Source of the DNA: Planctomycetota bacterium
Lineage (GTDB): Bacteria > Planctomycetota > Phycisphaerae > Sedimentisphaerales > Anaerobacaceae
DNA: 6,734 nt
Direction of reading: 5' to 3'
Assembly (NCBI GenBank): GCA_022567055.1
Contig: JADFHU010000312.1
Span: 1-6,734 of the forward strand
Shown here piece by piece: positions 1 to 6,346 of the stretch (its first letter is position 1; the number at the start of each line of letters is the position of its first letter). The position numbers and the translations under genes were made by a program. The notes under the pieces are model-generated. The model saw nothing but the letters and a program-made list of their open reading frames with translations, was not told the DNA's origin and searched no databases.

Positions 1-26
1 ATACCGAATTAGAGTTTTTGGTTCAT

Positions 27-81
27 GGTTCACGGTTAGAAACCTTGAAGCAGCTTTTCCTTCAAGTGTGAACCGTGAACC
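27..81. repeat. Two-part stem-loop built from GGTTCACGGTT inverted repeat
   Basis: An 11-base perfect inverted repeat (27-37 with 71-81, GGTTCACGGTT/AACCGTGAACC) encloses a second perfect 7-bp stem (44-50 CTTGAAG with 60-66 CTTCAAG) and a 9-base loop at 51-59. The left arm is preceded by a near-repeat of itself (GGTTCATGGTT from 20). No gene overlaps it. No T-run follows on either strand, so it is not a classical intrinsic terminator. It looks like one member of a family of short intergenic palindromes; the related word GTGAACGGTTA recurs at 254-264 and 6403-6413. The pairing is directly visible, but the role is unknown. Confidence 0.6.
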
Positions 82-182
82 CCCGTGTACCTTTTTCATC
101 AGACACTTGCTTTCGATTCCCCTGTTGCCGTCTTGACGCTGACCACTGAATGAGCCGCTCTTCGAGATCAAACTCACTGCCC

Positions 183-215
183 TTCGACATTCTGCGGTTC
201 GATATTCTACGGTTC
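183..215 (+). repeat. Tandem 15-base repeat of the dispersed TTCGAYATTCTRCRG family
   Basis: Two adjacent 15-base units, TTCGACATTCTGCGG (183-197) and TTCGATATTCTACGG (198-212), differ at two positions and are followed by a third TTC. The 18-base form TTCGAYATTCTRCRGTTC therefore occurs here twice with overlap. It occurs again at 6329-6346 on the + strand and at 6217-6200 on the - strand. All four copies lie between genes, none inside a coding region. This is consistent with a dispersed intergenic repeat family. No function is assigned. Confidence 0.65.
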
Positions 216-246
216 AAACCAACCCTTGCCATTCATTCTCAATCCC

Positions 247-460
247 ATACCATGTGAACGGTTAGGGATCGGCAAGAAATAAATTGGACATTTTGGGGTT
301 CAAGTGTGCCGTAGATTTGGTCGCGTCGATTGAGCCAAACCGGAAGTGTAGTGGGCTACAGTGAGGATTTGGCGATTGAGAAGCGGCCAAAGATGCGGTG
401 CAATTGGGCATCCAAAAGTCCAAGTTATTTCTTGCCGGTTCCTTATGCTCCGCGTGGGGT
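247..460 (+). ncRNA. Long imperfect hairpin, candidate structured RNA, copy 1
   Basis: Bases 261-446 fold almost end to end into one rod, and pairing continues outward (250-256 with 451-457). Main helices are 264-282 with 425-443 (269 and 267 form wobbles), 284-289 with 418-423, 291-297 with 411-417, 298-303 with 404-409, 305-313 with 394-402, 316-324 with 383-391, 334-339 with 368-373, and an apical stem 347-351 with 356-360 (TGTAG/CTACA) closing a TGGG loop. Single-base bulges are A290 and A410. About a dozen pairs are G-U on this strand; only one or two positions would be A-C. Mismatches are mostly G-A, including a tandem pair (G314-A393, A315-G392) and a symmetric internal loop with GATTGA on both sides (328-333 and 374-379). 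A diverged copy lies at 3226-3020. It ends 41 bases before the start codon of the pseudopilin gene, in sense orientation, so it could be a 5' leader or a separate RNA. A weak promoter-like pair (TTGCCA at 226, TACCAT at 248, 16-base spacer) precedes it. The structure is seen in the sequence; the RNA nature is inferred. Confidence 0.7.
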
Positions 461-501
461 CAAGGCTGCCAATAAACAGATCCGAGAGAAAGGCCATGAC
501 C

Positions 502-1332
502 ATGAAACAGCGAAATGGTTTTACGCTGATCGAGTTGCTGGTCGTGATCTCTGTGATTGCCGTGTTATTGGCCCTGCTGTTCCCGGCCTTATCTAAGGCC
601 CGGGCGCAGGCTCGGGGTGCGGCCTGCCAGACCCAACTCAAGCAGTGGGGCACCATCATCGCCATGTATACCATGGACAACAACAACACCTACTGGATCG
701 AGTACACGCAAAGGCGAAATCCCGCCGGTACCTGGATGCGGGCGCTGGAGCGCTTGTATGGCGACATGGGGAAGTTCCGTGTCTGTCCGGCAGCAGCCCA
801 ACCCTGCTATCTGGAGGATCCGGCCACCGGAAATGCCAACTGGCGGCGTTCCGGCAGCGCCAGACGCGTCTGGGGACCCGGCATTCCCACCACGTATTTC
901 TTTGAAGAGGATTTCGGCAGCTACGGGGTCAACCACTGGATCAATACTCTAGAGTCGGGTGACGACGGGTGGCTGGACGCGCCGGAATTGCACTGGAAAA
1001 CCGACCTCAACAAGCACGCCAGCGCCATCCCCATACTGGGGGACTGTACCTGGTACGGCGGTCAGCCGGCAAACAGCGCGGACCCTGCCCACCCCGCGTT
1101 TGCGAGTGAGTCTAGACCGCCCATCATGCGCGACTGGTGGGAGATCGATCCTACCGCCGCCTGGTCCAGCAGCATGTGCCGTTTCGCCATTGACCGGCAT
1201 AGCAGCGCCATCAACATGAGCTTTATGGACGGATCGATGCGGAAGGTTGGGTTGTACGACCTGTGGACCCTGGAGTGGCACCGCAATGCTCGACCCAACA
1301 ATGAGGTTGAGATCCCCTGGCTGTCGAGATGA
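502..1332 (+). CDS. Pseudopilin-like protein with prepilin leader and H-X9-DG motif
   Basis: The predicted 276-residue protein begins MKQRNGFTLIELLVV. This is a type IV prepilin/type II secretion pseudopilin leader: cleavage is expected between G6 and F7, with the conserved Glu at mature position 5. One hydrophobic helix follows (about residues 8-27). The next segment (AACQTQLKQWG, then MYTMDNNN) is typical of the G-type pseudopilin relatives of PVC bacteria. Near the C-terminus, H233 is followed by nine residues and then D243-G244, the prepilin-processing-associated H-X9-DG signature. The protein is expected to be processed by prepilin peptidase and held in or exported across the inner membrane. 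Its actual role is unknown, since such proteins exist in dozens of paralogues per genome. I chose ATG 502 because AAAGG ends 8 bases upstream; ATG 496 would leave only two bases after AGG. The gene is monocistronic here, preceded by the long hairpin and convergent with the next gene (39-base gap). Confidence 0.9.
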   Translation: MKQRNGFTLIELLVVISVIAVLLALLFPALSKARAQARGAACQTQLKQWGTIIAMYTMDNNNTYWIEYTQRRNPAGTWMRALERLYGDMGKFRVCPAAAQPCYLEDPATGNANWRRSGSARRVWGPGIPTTYFFEEDFGSYGVNHWINTLESGDDGWLDAPELHWKTDLNKHASAIPILGDCTWYGGQPANSADPAHPAFASESRPPIMRDWWEIDPTAAWSSSMCRFAIDRHSSAINMSFMDGSMRKVGLYDLWTLEWHRNARPNNEVEIPWLSR

Positions 1333-1371
1333 GCTTAGAGCCCCTACTGTCCCCTTACGCCCGCGTCATCG

Positions 1372-2898
1372 CTACATAGCCGCGCGGATGCGGCTCACCA
1401 AGGCGCTGTCGGGATGCCCGCTTCCCTTGAGGTTGAAGACGGACATCGCCAGGAAACGATTCCGCCATGCGGGGCTCACATGGCTGTAGTCCTCGAGCAC
1501 GGCCGAAGTGAACTTGTAATCGTGCGCGTCGCGCCCCTTGAGGAACAGCATTCGCCTGGCCGCGTCAACCAGATCGTGGCCCTTGCCACCGGACGAGAGA
1601 AACGATTCTACTTTGCGAGCCGCCCGCATTCTGTCCACCGAAATGTCGGCCAGGATCTCTGCCAGCGCTTCGTTGCCGGTCGCCTCGGTCGCCACGGGCC
1701 GCAGGTCTTCGATCCTCTGGTCACCGAGTTTCCCATCACCTTTTGCCGAATCGCGAAACATCGGATTGAACGCACAGGCCTGCAGCAGCAGTTGGCGTCG
1801 AAGGCGGTCGTCGGCAACAGTACGCCACAGATAATGCATGGCGTTCGCCGTCGTCAGTCCATGCAATCCTACGATGCCGGGCTGGCGCATCAAGAGTTCG
1901 CCGGCTCCCACGAACACACCATCCCACACAGACTGTGGCGCGACGCCGCGCGACAGGGCGTCGACGGCCGTCTCGGTGGCCGCGGACGGTGTTCCCTGAC
2001 GGAAGGCCTGAAACAGCTCTGGGGGAACGGCGTCATCGGGCTTGCCACCGAGCCAGTTCTCGGGAATTCGACCCAGTTTTTCGGCGTTCTCGCGCCACGG
2101 GCGGTCGGCCACGAGATCGCTCTGCGCCGGATTTGGCTCGCCCCTATGGTTCAACAGGGCAAATGTCAAGGACCGCATGACGGGTTCCGCGAACCCCCAG
2201 CCGATGACCTGCAGCGTACGCCAGGCATTCGCCAGGTAAATGGCCTTGTGCCCGATCGATCGATAGTCACGAGCAGCATACCGTGCAAACAGATTGAACA
2301 CCTCGGTCGCTCCAGCCGTCCGCACCAGGCCCGCAGTCGCGACGTCTGCCTTGTCGGCGTCCCACGCGTCCATCGCCTCGACGAACAAACGCCGAGCGCG
2401 AAACGCATCGGGAACGATCGATTCATTGACAGAATTCATGCGCCAGCCACCGCGACGCGCCTCATCAGCCTGCGACGACTTGAAATAGTCCAAGGCCCAG
2501 AAGATCGGCAGCCATCGATCCTCAACCGGGCCGGACAGACTCGCCAGGTGGCAGGAGTTGACGACCAGCACACAGTGGAACTTGAACCCTACGGAGGGTC
2601 GCGGCTGGACGTTGCGTATGCCTGCCAGCAAGAGCGCCGCCAGCACTTCGCGATAGGAGGTTCCGCCCCGAATGCGCATCGCGACGCGTTCCAACAGCTT
2701 ATCGCGCGGTGATTCTTCGATCAGCCGCACGAGCGGCTCGATGTGACCATCGAACGCCACCAGTGTCGGTTTCAATTTGGCGTCCTCGGCCGAGACGCGC
2801 GGCAATTGGGACAGGAAAGCGAAGCCACCCATGGCCGCGAGACTCCCTGCCGAGGCTGACCTGAGAAACGTTCGTCTTGTCGCGAGTTTGGTAAACAT
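1372..2898 (-). CDS. Tat-exported protein of unknown function
   Basis: A protein of about 508 residues with a clear twin-arginine signal: TRRTFLR at residues 8-14 (counted from the ATG at 2901), a hydrophobic stretch and a likely signal peptidase site after VSA at residue 38. The mature part looks mainly helical and has no domain I can name with confidence. Visible landmarks are a block RIRGGTSYREVLAALLLAG, then a segment with H109, C110, C117 and H118 (KFHCVLVVNSCHLAS), then WLPIFWALDYFK. A later block (GLHGLTTANAMHYLWR, residues 345-360) carries H347 and H356, and the C-terminal part carries H460 and H474. Repeated histidines in helices could mean metal or heme binding, but that is a guess. 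From memory, similar Tat-signal proteins are common in Planctomycetes and Verrucomicrobia and annotated only as hypothetical. Two adjacent ATGs exist: GGAG lies 7 bases before the one at 2898 and 4 bases before the one at 2901, so 2898 is slightly favoured. Hairpin copy 2 lies upstream in sense orientation, its 3' end about 120 bases before the start. Confidence 0.88.
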   Translation of the reverse strand: MFTKLATRRTFLRSASAGSLAAMGGFAFLSQLPRVSAEDAKLKPTLVAFDGHIEPLVRLIEESPRDKLLERVAMRIRGGTSYREVLAALLLAGIRNVQPRPSVGFKFHCVLVVNSCHLASLSGPVEDRWLPIFWALDYFKSSQADEARRGGWRMNSVNESIVPDAFRARRLFVEAMDAWDADKADVATAGLVRTAGATEVFNLFARYAARDYRSIGHKAIYLANAWRTLQVIGWGFAEPVMRSLTFALLNHRGEPNPAQSDLVADRPWRENAEKLGRIPENWLGGKPDDAVPPELFQAFRQGTPSAATETAVDALSRGVAPQSVWDGVFVGAGELLMRQPGIVGLHGLTTANAMHYLWRTVADDRLRRQLLLQACAFNPMFRDSAKGDGKLGDQRIEDLRPVATEATGNEALAEILADISVDRMRAARKVESFLSSGGKGHDLVDAARRMLFLKGRDAHDYKFTSAVLEDYSHVSPAWRNRFLAMSVFNLKGSGHPDSALVSRIRAAM

Positions 2899-3019
2899 CA
2901 TGGATCTCCGACGGAAAAGGATAGGGTGCTGAATGATAGGATTGTTGATTCTTCAACCATTAAATTCATCATACCCCTCTGAAGCAAGGCATCAAGGGGA
3001 AAACACCTGGAAGCAGAGA

Positions 3020-3226
3020 GCATAGGGGTTAGGACCCGCACAACAATAACTTACCGCTTCTCCATCTCATCTTCAGGTCGTCTTTGGCCGTTCCTCAATC
3101 GCGAAATCCTCAACGTAGGGCCACTACGCGTCCGGTTTCGTTCAATCGATCACGACCAAATCCAACCTAAATCTGAGCGGACAATTCGGTAACTTATTGT
3201 CGTGCACGTCCTTAGCCCGTATATGT
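3020..3226 (-). ncRNA. Long imperfect hairpin, candidate structured RNA, copy 2
   Basis: This stretch is a diverged inverted copy of 247-460. The best-conserved part is the centre (3081-3162), which matches the reverse complement of about 315-393 with only scattered changes. It folds on itself: 3051-3056 with 3187-3192, 3043-3049 with 3194-3200, 3031-3035 with 3208-3212, 3066-3080 with 3163-3177 (interrupted by a G-A tandem), 3083-3091 with 3152-3160, 3102-3106 with 3136-3140, and an apical stem 3114-3118 with 3124-3128. On the - strand about seven pairs are G-U; these are A-C on the + strand. Compared with copy 1, several pairs change on both sides, and the GATTGA/GATTGA internal loop is kept (- strand of 3142-3147 and 3095-3100). 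It lies upstream of the Tat-exported protein gene in the same orientation and about 320 bases upstream of, but antisense to, the acyl-CoA ligase start. The homology and folding are seen in the sequence; function is unknown. Confidence 0.68.
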
Positions 3227-3545
3227 CTTGTAATGGCTGCGCCAAAGATCCCGCTGTGGCACCCCGCTTGATCAAACCGTTCGCAATGCGCGCGTCTGAC
3301 CAACCGGTGCAGTCGATGGAAGCGATGGGACGACGATGACCCCGAGATTCTCAAGCTTTTTCGCCTATGACATTCGCCTTGGCGGTAACGAGTCATTTCT
3401 TGCTGATCCCTTAGCGAATGAAAGTGTCACTCCTCGCCCCCCAACAGAGAAGCCCCGCTGCAGTCAAGCGGCCTGTTTTTCGTTGGTATTTGCACGAAAA
3501 GGTGTCATCATACCCCCAGGATGTGTTATCAACACTGGAGCCATG
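3227..3545. other. Intergenic stretch before the acyl-CoA ligase gene
   Basis: No convincing gene is seen. The ligase reading frame stays open back to an ATG at 3336, but residues encoded by 3336-3545 do not resemble the adenylate-forming family and the family's usual N-terminus begins at about 3546. A short stem (CCGCT 3455-3459 with AGCGG 3467-3471) is followed by TTTTT at 3476-3480. This is terminator-like but weak: 5 bp with four bases between stem and T-run. I see no good sigma-70-type promoter for the ligase gene here. Confidence 0.4.
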
Positions 3546-5114
3546 ATGACTGACTTCGACTATCCTAACTGTTCAATCAATGAAATGCTCAAGGAAAGCG
3601 TCCGAAGATTTGCCTCTCACCGAGCCATTGTCTTCAATGATCATATTCTTGACTTCGCCGCCTTCGATGACCAGTCCGATCGAGTGGCCAAGGGGCTCAT
3701 CCGGCAAGGCATCCAACAGGGCGATCGGATAGGATTGTACTGTGTTAACTCTGATTGCTTTGCCATCGCCTATTTCGCCATCCTGAAGGCCGGCGCCACC
3801 GTCGTTCCCATCAACCTCTTGCTAAATCCACGTGAGGTCGCCTATATCCTCAAGGATGCCGGGATAAAGGGCTTGATCTATCATGAGGCATTTGCAGATG
3901 CTGTCTCTGCGATACGGGGCGAGATGGTTCGCTTCGACCCGTGCATCTGCATTGGACCAAACAAATCCCACGAATCGGATCTGCTCTGGGATCAATTGCC
4001 ATCCTCGCCAGGGCCAGTGCCGGAACTCTCCATCCATCCGGCTGATGATGTCGCCGTGATTCTCTATACGTCCGGGACAACCGGAGTCCCCAAGGGCGCC
4101 ATGCTGACCCACCGAAATCTGATCTCCAATACGTGCAGCATCAAGGCGGCACTCCATCTGGAACCGAGGAAGGATGTTCTCTTGGTGGTCCTACCGATGT
4201 TTCACTCCTTTGCGGCGACTGTGGGCATGCTGTTTCCTCTTCTTCACGGGTGTACCATCCTGCCGCTGCCAAAATTCGATCCGGAAGCAGTGGCCCGTGT
4301 CATTGAAAAATGGAAGGCCACGATTTTTATGGCGGTTCCCAGCATGTTCCATGTGATGTGCCGCCTTCGCGACGAATTCACTCCCAAGCTCGCCTCACTG
4401 AGGTTCGCGGTGTCGGGGGGCGCTGCCCTCCCGATGGAAACCATGGAGCGGTTTGAGGAGCGCTTTGGCAAACTGATCTATGAAGGAGACGGGCCGACCG
4501 AGTGTTCACCGGTCACCTGTGTGAACCCCATTGGAGGCAAGCGAAAACCGGGTTCCGTGGGACTGCCCGTCCCCGGTGTTGAGATGTCTATCCGGGATGA
4601 GTCGGGAAAGGAATTACCGACTGACCAGATCGGTGAGATCTGCGTGCGCGGCCCCAACGTGATGAAGGGCTACTGGAAGTTGGCCGACGAGACGGCAGCG
4701 TCATTCTTTGATAAATGGTTCCGGACAGGAGACCTGGGATCCCGTGACGCGGATGGTTACTTCTACATCGTTGACCGAAAAAAGGACATGATCATCGTGA
4801 ATGGCATGAATGTCTATCCGCGGGTCATTGAAAACGTCCTGCACCAACATTCCCAGATTCGCGAGGCGGCCGTCGTCGGTGAACTCAATGCTCTGCACGG
4901 TGAAATACCCATCGCGTTCGTCACTCTGAAAGAAAACAGTCGTCTTACCACGGCGGAGGTGACGTCCTTCTGCCGGAAGCATTTGGGTCGCCACGAGATT
5001 CCCCGCAAAATCATCTCCCTTTCGGAATTGCCGAAAAACCCCACGGGCAAGATCCTCAAGCGCGAGTTACGCAGACACGGGGAAGTAGAGAGAGGCGTCG
5101 ACCTCGCGCGATAG
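3546..5114 (+). CDS. Long-chain fatty acid-CoA ligase-like (AMP-binding) protein
   Basis: A 522-residue member of the acyl-adenylate-forming superfamily, close to the usual length of short FadD/LcfB-type ligases. It should activate a carboxylic acid, probably a medium- or long-chain fatty acid, to acyl-AMP and then acyl-CoA in the cytoplasm. Core motifs are complete and in order: the phosphate-binding loop YTSGTTGVPKG (residues 174-184), the MFHSF segment after it, the adenine-site motif YEGDGPTECSP (312-322), FRTGDLG with the ribose-binding Asp (392-398), the hinge DRKKDMI (410-416) followed by NGMNVYP, and the C-terminal PTGKILKREL with the catalytic Lys at about 502. GDGPTECSP is typical of acyl-CoA ligases and not of acetyl-CoA synthetases, but chain length cannot be read from sequence. 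GGAG at 3537-3540 lies 5 bases before ATG 3546 and only 2 before ATG 3543, so 3546 is preferred. No beta-oxidation or lipid genes flank it, so its pathway is open. It converges with the pirin gene. Confidence 0.92.
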   Translation: MTDFDYPNCSINEMLKESVRRFASHRAIVFNDHILDFAAFDDQSDRVAKGLIRQGIQQGDRIGLYCVNSDCFAIAYFAILKAGATVVPINLLLNPREVAYILKDAGIKGLIYHEAFADAVSAIRGEMVRFDPCICIGPNKSHESDLLWDQLPSSPGPVPELSIHPADDVAVILYTSGTTGVPKGAMLTHRNLISNTCSIKAALHLEPRKDVLLVVLPMFHSFAATVGMLFPLLHGCTILPLPKFDPEAVARVIEKWKATIFMAVPSMFHVMCRLRDEFTPKLASLRFAVSGGAALPMETMERFEERFGKLIYEGDGPTECSPVTCVNPIGGKRKPGSVGLPVPGVEMSIRDESGKELPTDQIGEICVRGPNVMKGYWKLADETAASFFDKWFRTGDLGSRDADGYFYIVDRKKDMIIVNGMNVYPRVIENVLHQHSQIREAAVVGELNALHGEIPIAFVTLKENSRLTTAEVTSFCRKHLGRHEIPRKIISLSELPKNPTGKILKRELRRHGEVERGVDLAR

Positions 5115-5126
5115 CGGTGTAGGAGA

Positions 5127-5165
5127 CGGCCTCACATCCTGCCCGTGGAGCGTCCGCAGAGGCCG
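5127..5165. terminator. Inverted repeat between convergent genes, possible terminator
   Basis: CGGCCTC (5127-5133) and GAGGCCG (5159-5165) form a perfect 7-bp stem with a 25-base loop in the 92-base gap between the convergent acyl-CoA ligase and pirin genes. The position suits a shared terminator, but no T-run follows on either strand (only CCCCTTTCT on the + side). Termination by this element is therefore a guess. Confidence 0.25.
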
Positions 5166-5206
5166 GAGAAACCCCTTTCTATCTCGTCTTCAACAGCACG
5201 CGATTT

Positions 5207-6100
5207 CTATGGCGAGCCCGGCCACGCCGGCTCGAGACGTCCCATCTGTCCGTTTTCGTAGTCCCGTATGGCTTGGCGAATCTCTTCGTCCGAGTTCATG
5301 ACGAAGGGACCGTGGGAGACGACGGGCTCATCGATCGGTTGGCCGTTCAGCAGGAGGGCCTCTGCGCCTTCGTCCGAGGCCAGATGGATCTCCGTTCCGC
5401 TGTGTTCAAAATGGGCCAATTCGGCGGCCGCGACGCTGTCGGTGTCGTTGACCCTGAGAACCCCCGATCGGACCAGCAAGAGGGTGTTGCTCTGCTGGGG
5501 CAAGGTGAGCTTGGCTTCGCCGCCTGCCTCCAATGTCAGATCCCAGAGATTGATGGGCGTAAAGGTCTGGGCAGGTCCCTGTTTTCCAAAGGCCGCTCCG
5601 GCGATGACGCGCAGCGTGGCGGAGGCGCCCAGCTCGACCACCGGGATCGTCTCCTTGGCCAGCGCCTGATAACGGGGCTCATCCATCTTGTGTGCGGCGG
5701 GAAGGTTGACCCAGAGCTGGACCATTTCGAATGTTCCGCCCTGGCGGGCATAGTCCAGGCCGTGAAACTCTTCGTGCACCACGCCGGAAGCCGCGGTCAT
5801 CCACTGGACATCGCCCGGTTTGATAGAACCCGCATGGCCGGCGGAGTCGCGGTGGTCGACTTGCCCTTGATAGGCGAGGGTGACGGTTTCGAAGCCCCGG
5901 TGGGGATGTTCACCCACACCCCGCCGGGTATTCGACGGCGGAAAGTCATGGGGGCCCGCGTAGTCGAGCAGGAGAAAAGGACTCGTGCCCCCTGGCGCAT
6001 CCCCCGGTGAGATCATCTGCCGGACAGGAAAGCCGTCACCCACCCAATGCGTGGGGCGCGATCGGATAACGTTAGTAACTTTCTTTATGTTGGTCAACAT
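5207..6100 (-). CDS. Pirin family protein (bicupin)
   Basis: A protein of about 297 residues with the full pirin fold layout: an N-terminal cupin with the family's opening (THWVGDGFPVRQM) and a C-terminal cupin-like half. The four metal ligands of pirin are present in the N-terminal cupin: two His in EHPHRGFET (H65 and H67, counted from ATG 6100) and His and Glu in VVHEE (H109 and E111). The segment between them (PGDVQWMTAASGVVHEE) is highly typical. Pirins are cytoplasmic or nuclear iron proteins. Some bacterial members such as YhhW have quercetin 2,3-dioxygenase activity, others act as partners in redox control, so the substrate here is unknown. An upstream ATG at 6115 would add MERAV. I prefer 6100 because AAAGAG lies 5 bases upstream, because family members begin close to this point, and because the TATAAG box at 6134-6129 would leave almost no leader before 6115. 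Single gene, convergent with the ligase gene. Confidence 0.93.
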   Translation of the reverse strand: MLTNIKKVTNVIRSRPTHWVGDGFPVRQMISPGDAPGGTSPFLLLDYAGPHDFPPSNTRRGVGEHPHRGFETVTLAYQGQVDHRDSAGHAGSIKPGDVQWMTAASGVVHEEFHGLDYARQGGTFEMVQLWVNLPAAHKMDEPRYQALAKETIPVVELGASATLRVIAGAAFGKQGPAQTFTPINLWDLTLEAGGEAKLTLPQQSNTLLLVRSGVLRVNDTDSVAAAELAHFEHSGTEIHLASDEGAEALLLNGQPIDEPVVSHGPFVMNSDEEIRQAIRDYENGQMGRLEPAWPGSP

Positions 6101-6128
6101 GACTGCTCTTTCCATTTTTCCATTTAAC

Positions 6129-6134
6129 CTTATA
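6129..6134 (-). promoter_or_regulatory. Possible -10 box for the pirin gene
   Basis: On the - strand the bases read TATAAG within TTGATATAAGG, one mismatch from TATAAT, in an A/T-rich stretch. It would place the transcript start near 6122, about 20 bases before ATG 6100. No good -35 hexamer sits at 16-18 bases, so this is only suggestive. Confidence 0.25.
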
Positions 6135-6199
6135 TCAATGATTCTTAAACGATTCAGCCAAAAAAATGTAACCCTTCACCGATCATTTCGAGCAGAAAT

Positions 6200-6346
6200 G
6201 AACCGCAGAATATCGAACAAGGAATGTCCAAGGATGAAGTAACTGCAGCATGTTCTCAAGAATCGATCGGTCAATGAGTCATTTCATGAACTCGGGCTTG
6301 CCTTCCTTCGTCCTTCTGCGGTTCCTTGTTCGACATTCTGCAGTTC
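6200..6346. repeat. Inverted pair of the dispersed TTCGAYATTCTRCRG repeat
   Basis: Bases 6200-6240 and 6306-6346 are about 41 bases each and largely reverse complements of one another. Shared blocks are CTTC(A/G)TCCTT at the outer side of the unit and CCTTGTTCGAYATTCTGCRGTTC at the other. They differ by a short replaced segment (GGACATT against CTGCGGTT), so the right arm contains an extra partial unit (TCCTTCTGCGGTTC, 6311-6324). Together they could form a long hairpin with a loop of about 65 bases. The core 18-mer is the same as in the tandem repeat at 183-215. This is an intergenic repeat of unknown role; it could be a remnant of a non-autonomous mobile element or a palindromic repeat family. 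Confidence 0.65.

Noticed and set aside
247..460. Hairpin copy 1 as an integron attC site
   Set aside because: The size and the extrahelical A bases recall attC, but the ends lack the RYYYAAC/GTTRRRY pair, there is no integrase or cassette array, and the pairing is much longer than attC and has G-U bias and covariation.
300..689. - strand open frame of 129 codons across hairpin copy 1 and the pseudopilin start
   Set aside because: Its product has no known motif, and it runs antisense through the GFTLIE leader codons and through sequence explained by RNA pairing.
1414..2712. Long open frame of 432 codons on the + strand
   Set aside because: It lies entirely opposite the Tat-exported protein gene, which has a clear signal peptide and ribosome site. 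The antisense product has no recognisable motif and is a shadow of GC-rich codon use.
247..3226. The two hairpins as ends or remnants of a transposon, or as a MITE
   Set aside because: Not excluded as the way they spread, but there is no transposase and I see no clear target duplication. Compensatory changes and wobble bias are not expected of a pure DNA inverted repeat.
3142..3396. - strand open frame of 84 codons overlapping hairpin copy 2
   Set aside because: Its 3' part is the hairpin's own 5' arm, where changes follow base pairing and not codons. The start has no good ribosome site, and the frame does not continue in copy 1 as a conserved protein.
3336..3545. N-terminal extension of the acyl-CoA ligase from ATG 3336
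   Set aside because: The added residues do not resemble the family, there is no ribosome site at 3336, and GGAG sits just before the ATG pair at 3543/3546.
5213..5234. GC-rich hairpin CGAGCC/GGCTCG at the end of the pirin gene
   Set aside because: It lies inside the last codons of the gene and is not followed by a T-run, so it is best explained by GC-rich coding sequence.
5273..6010. 245-codon + strand open frame
   Set aside because: It is antisense to the pirin gene, whose metal-binding motifs are unambiguous.
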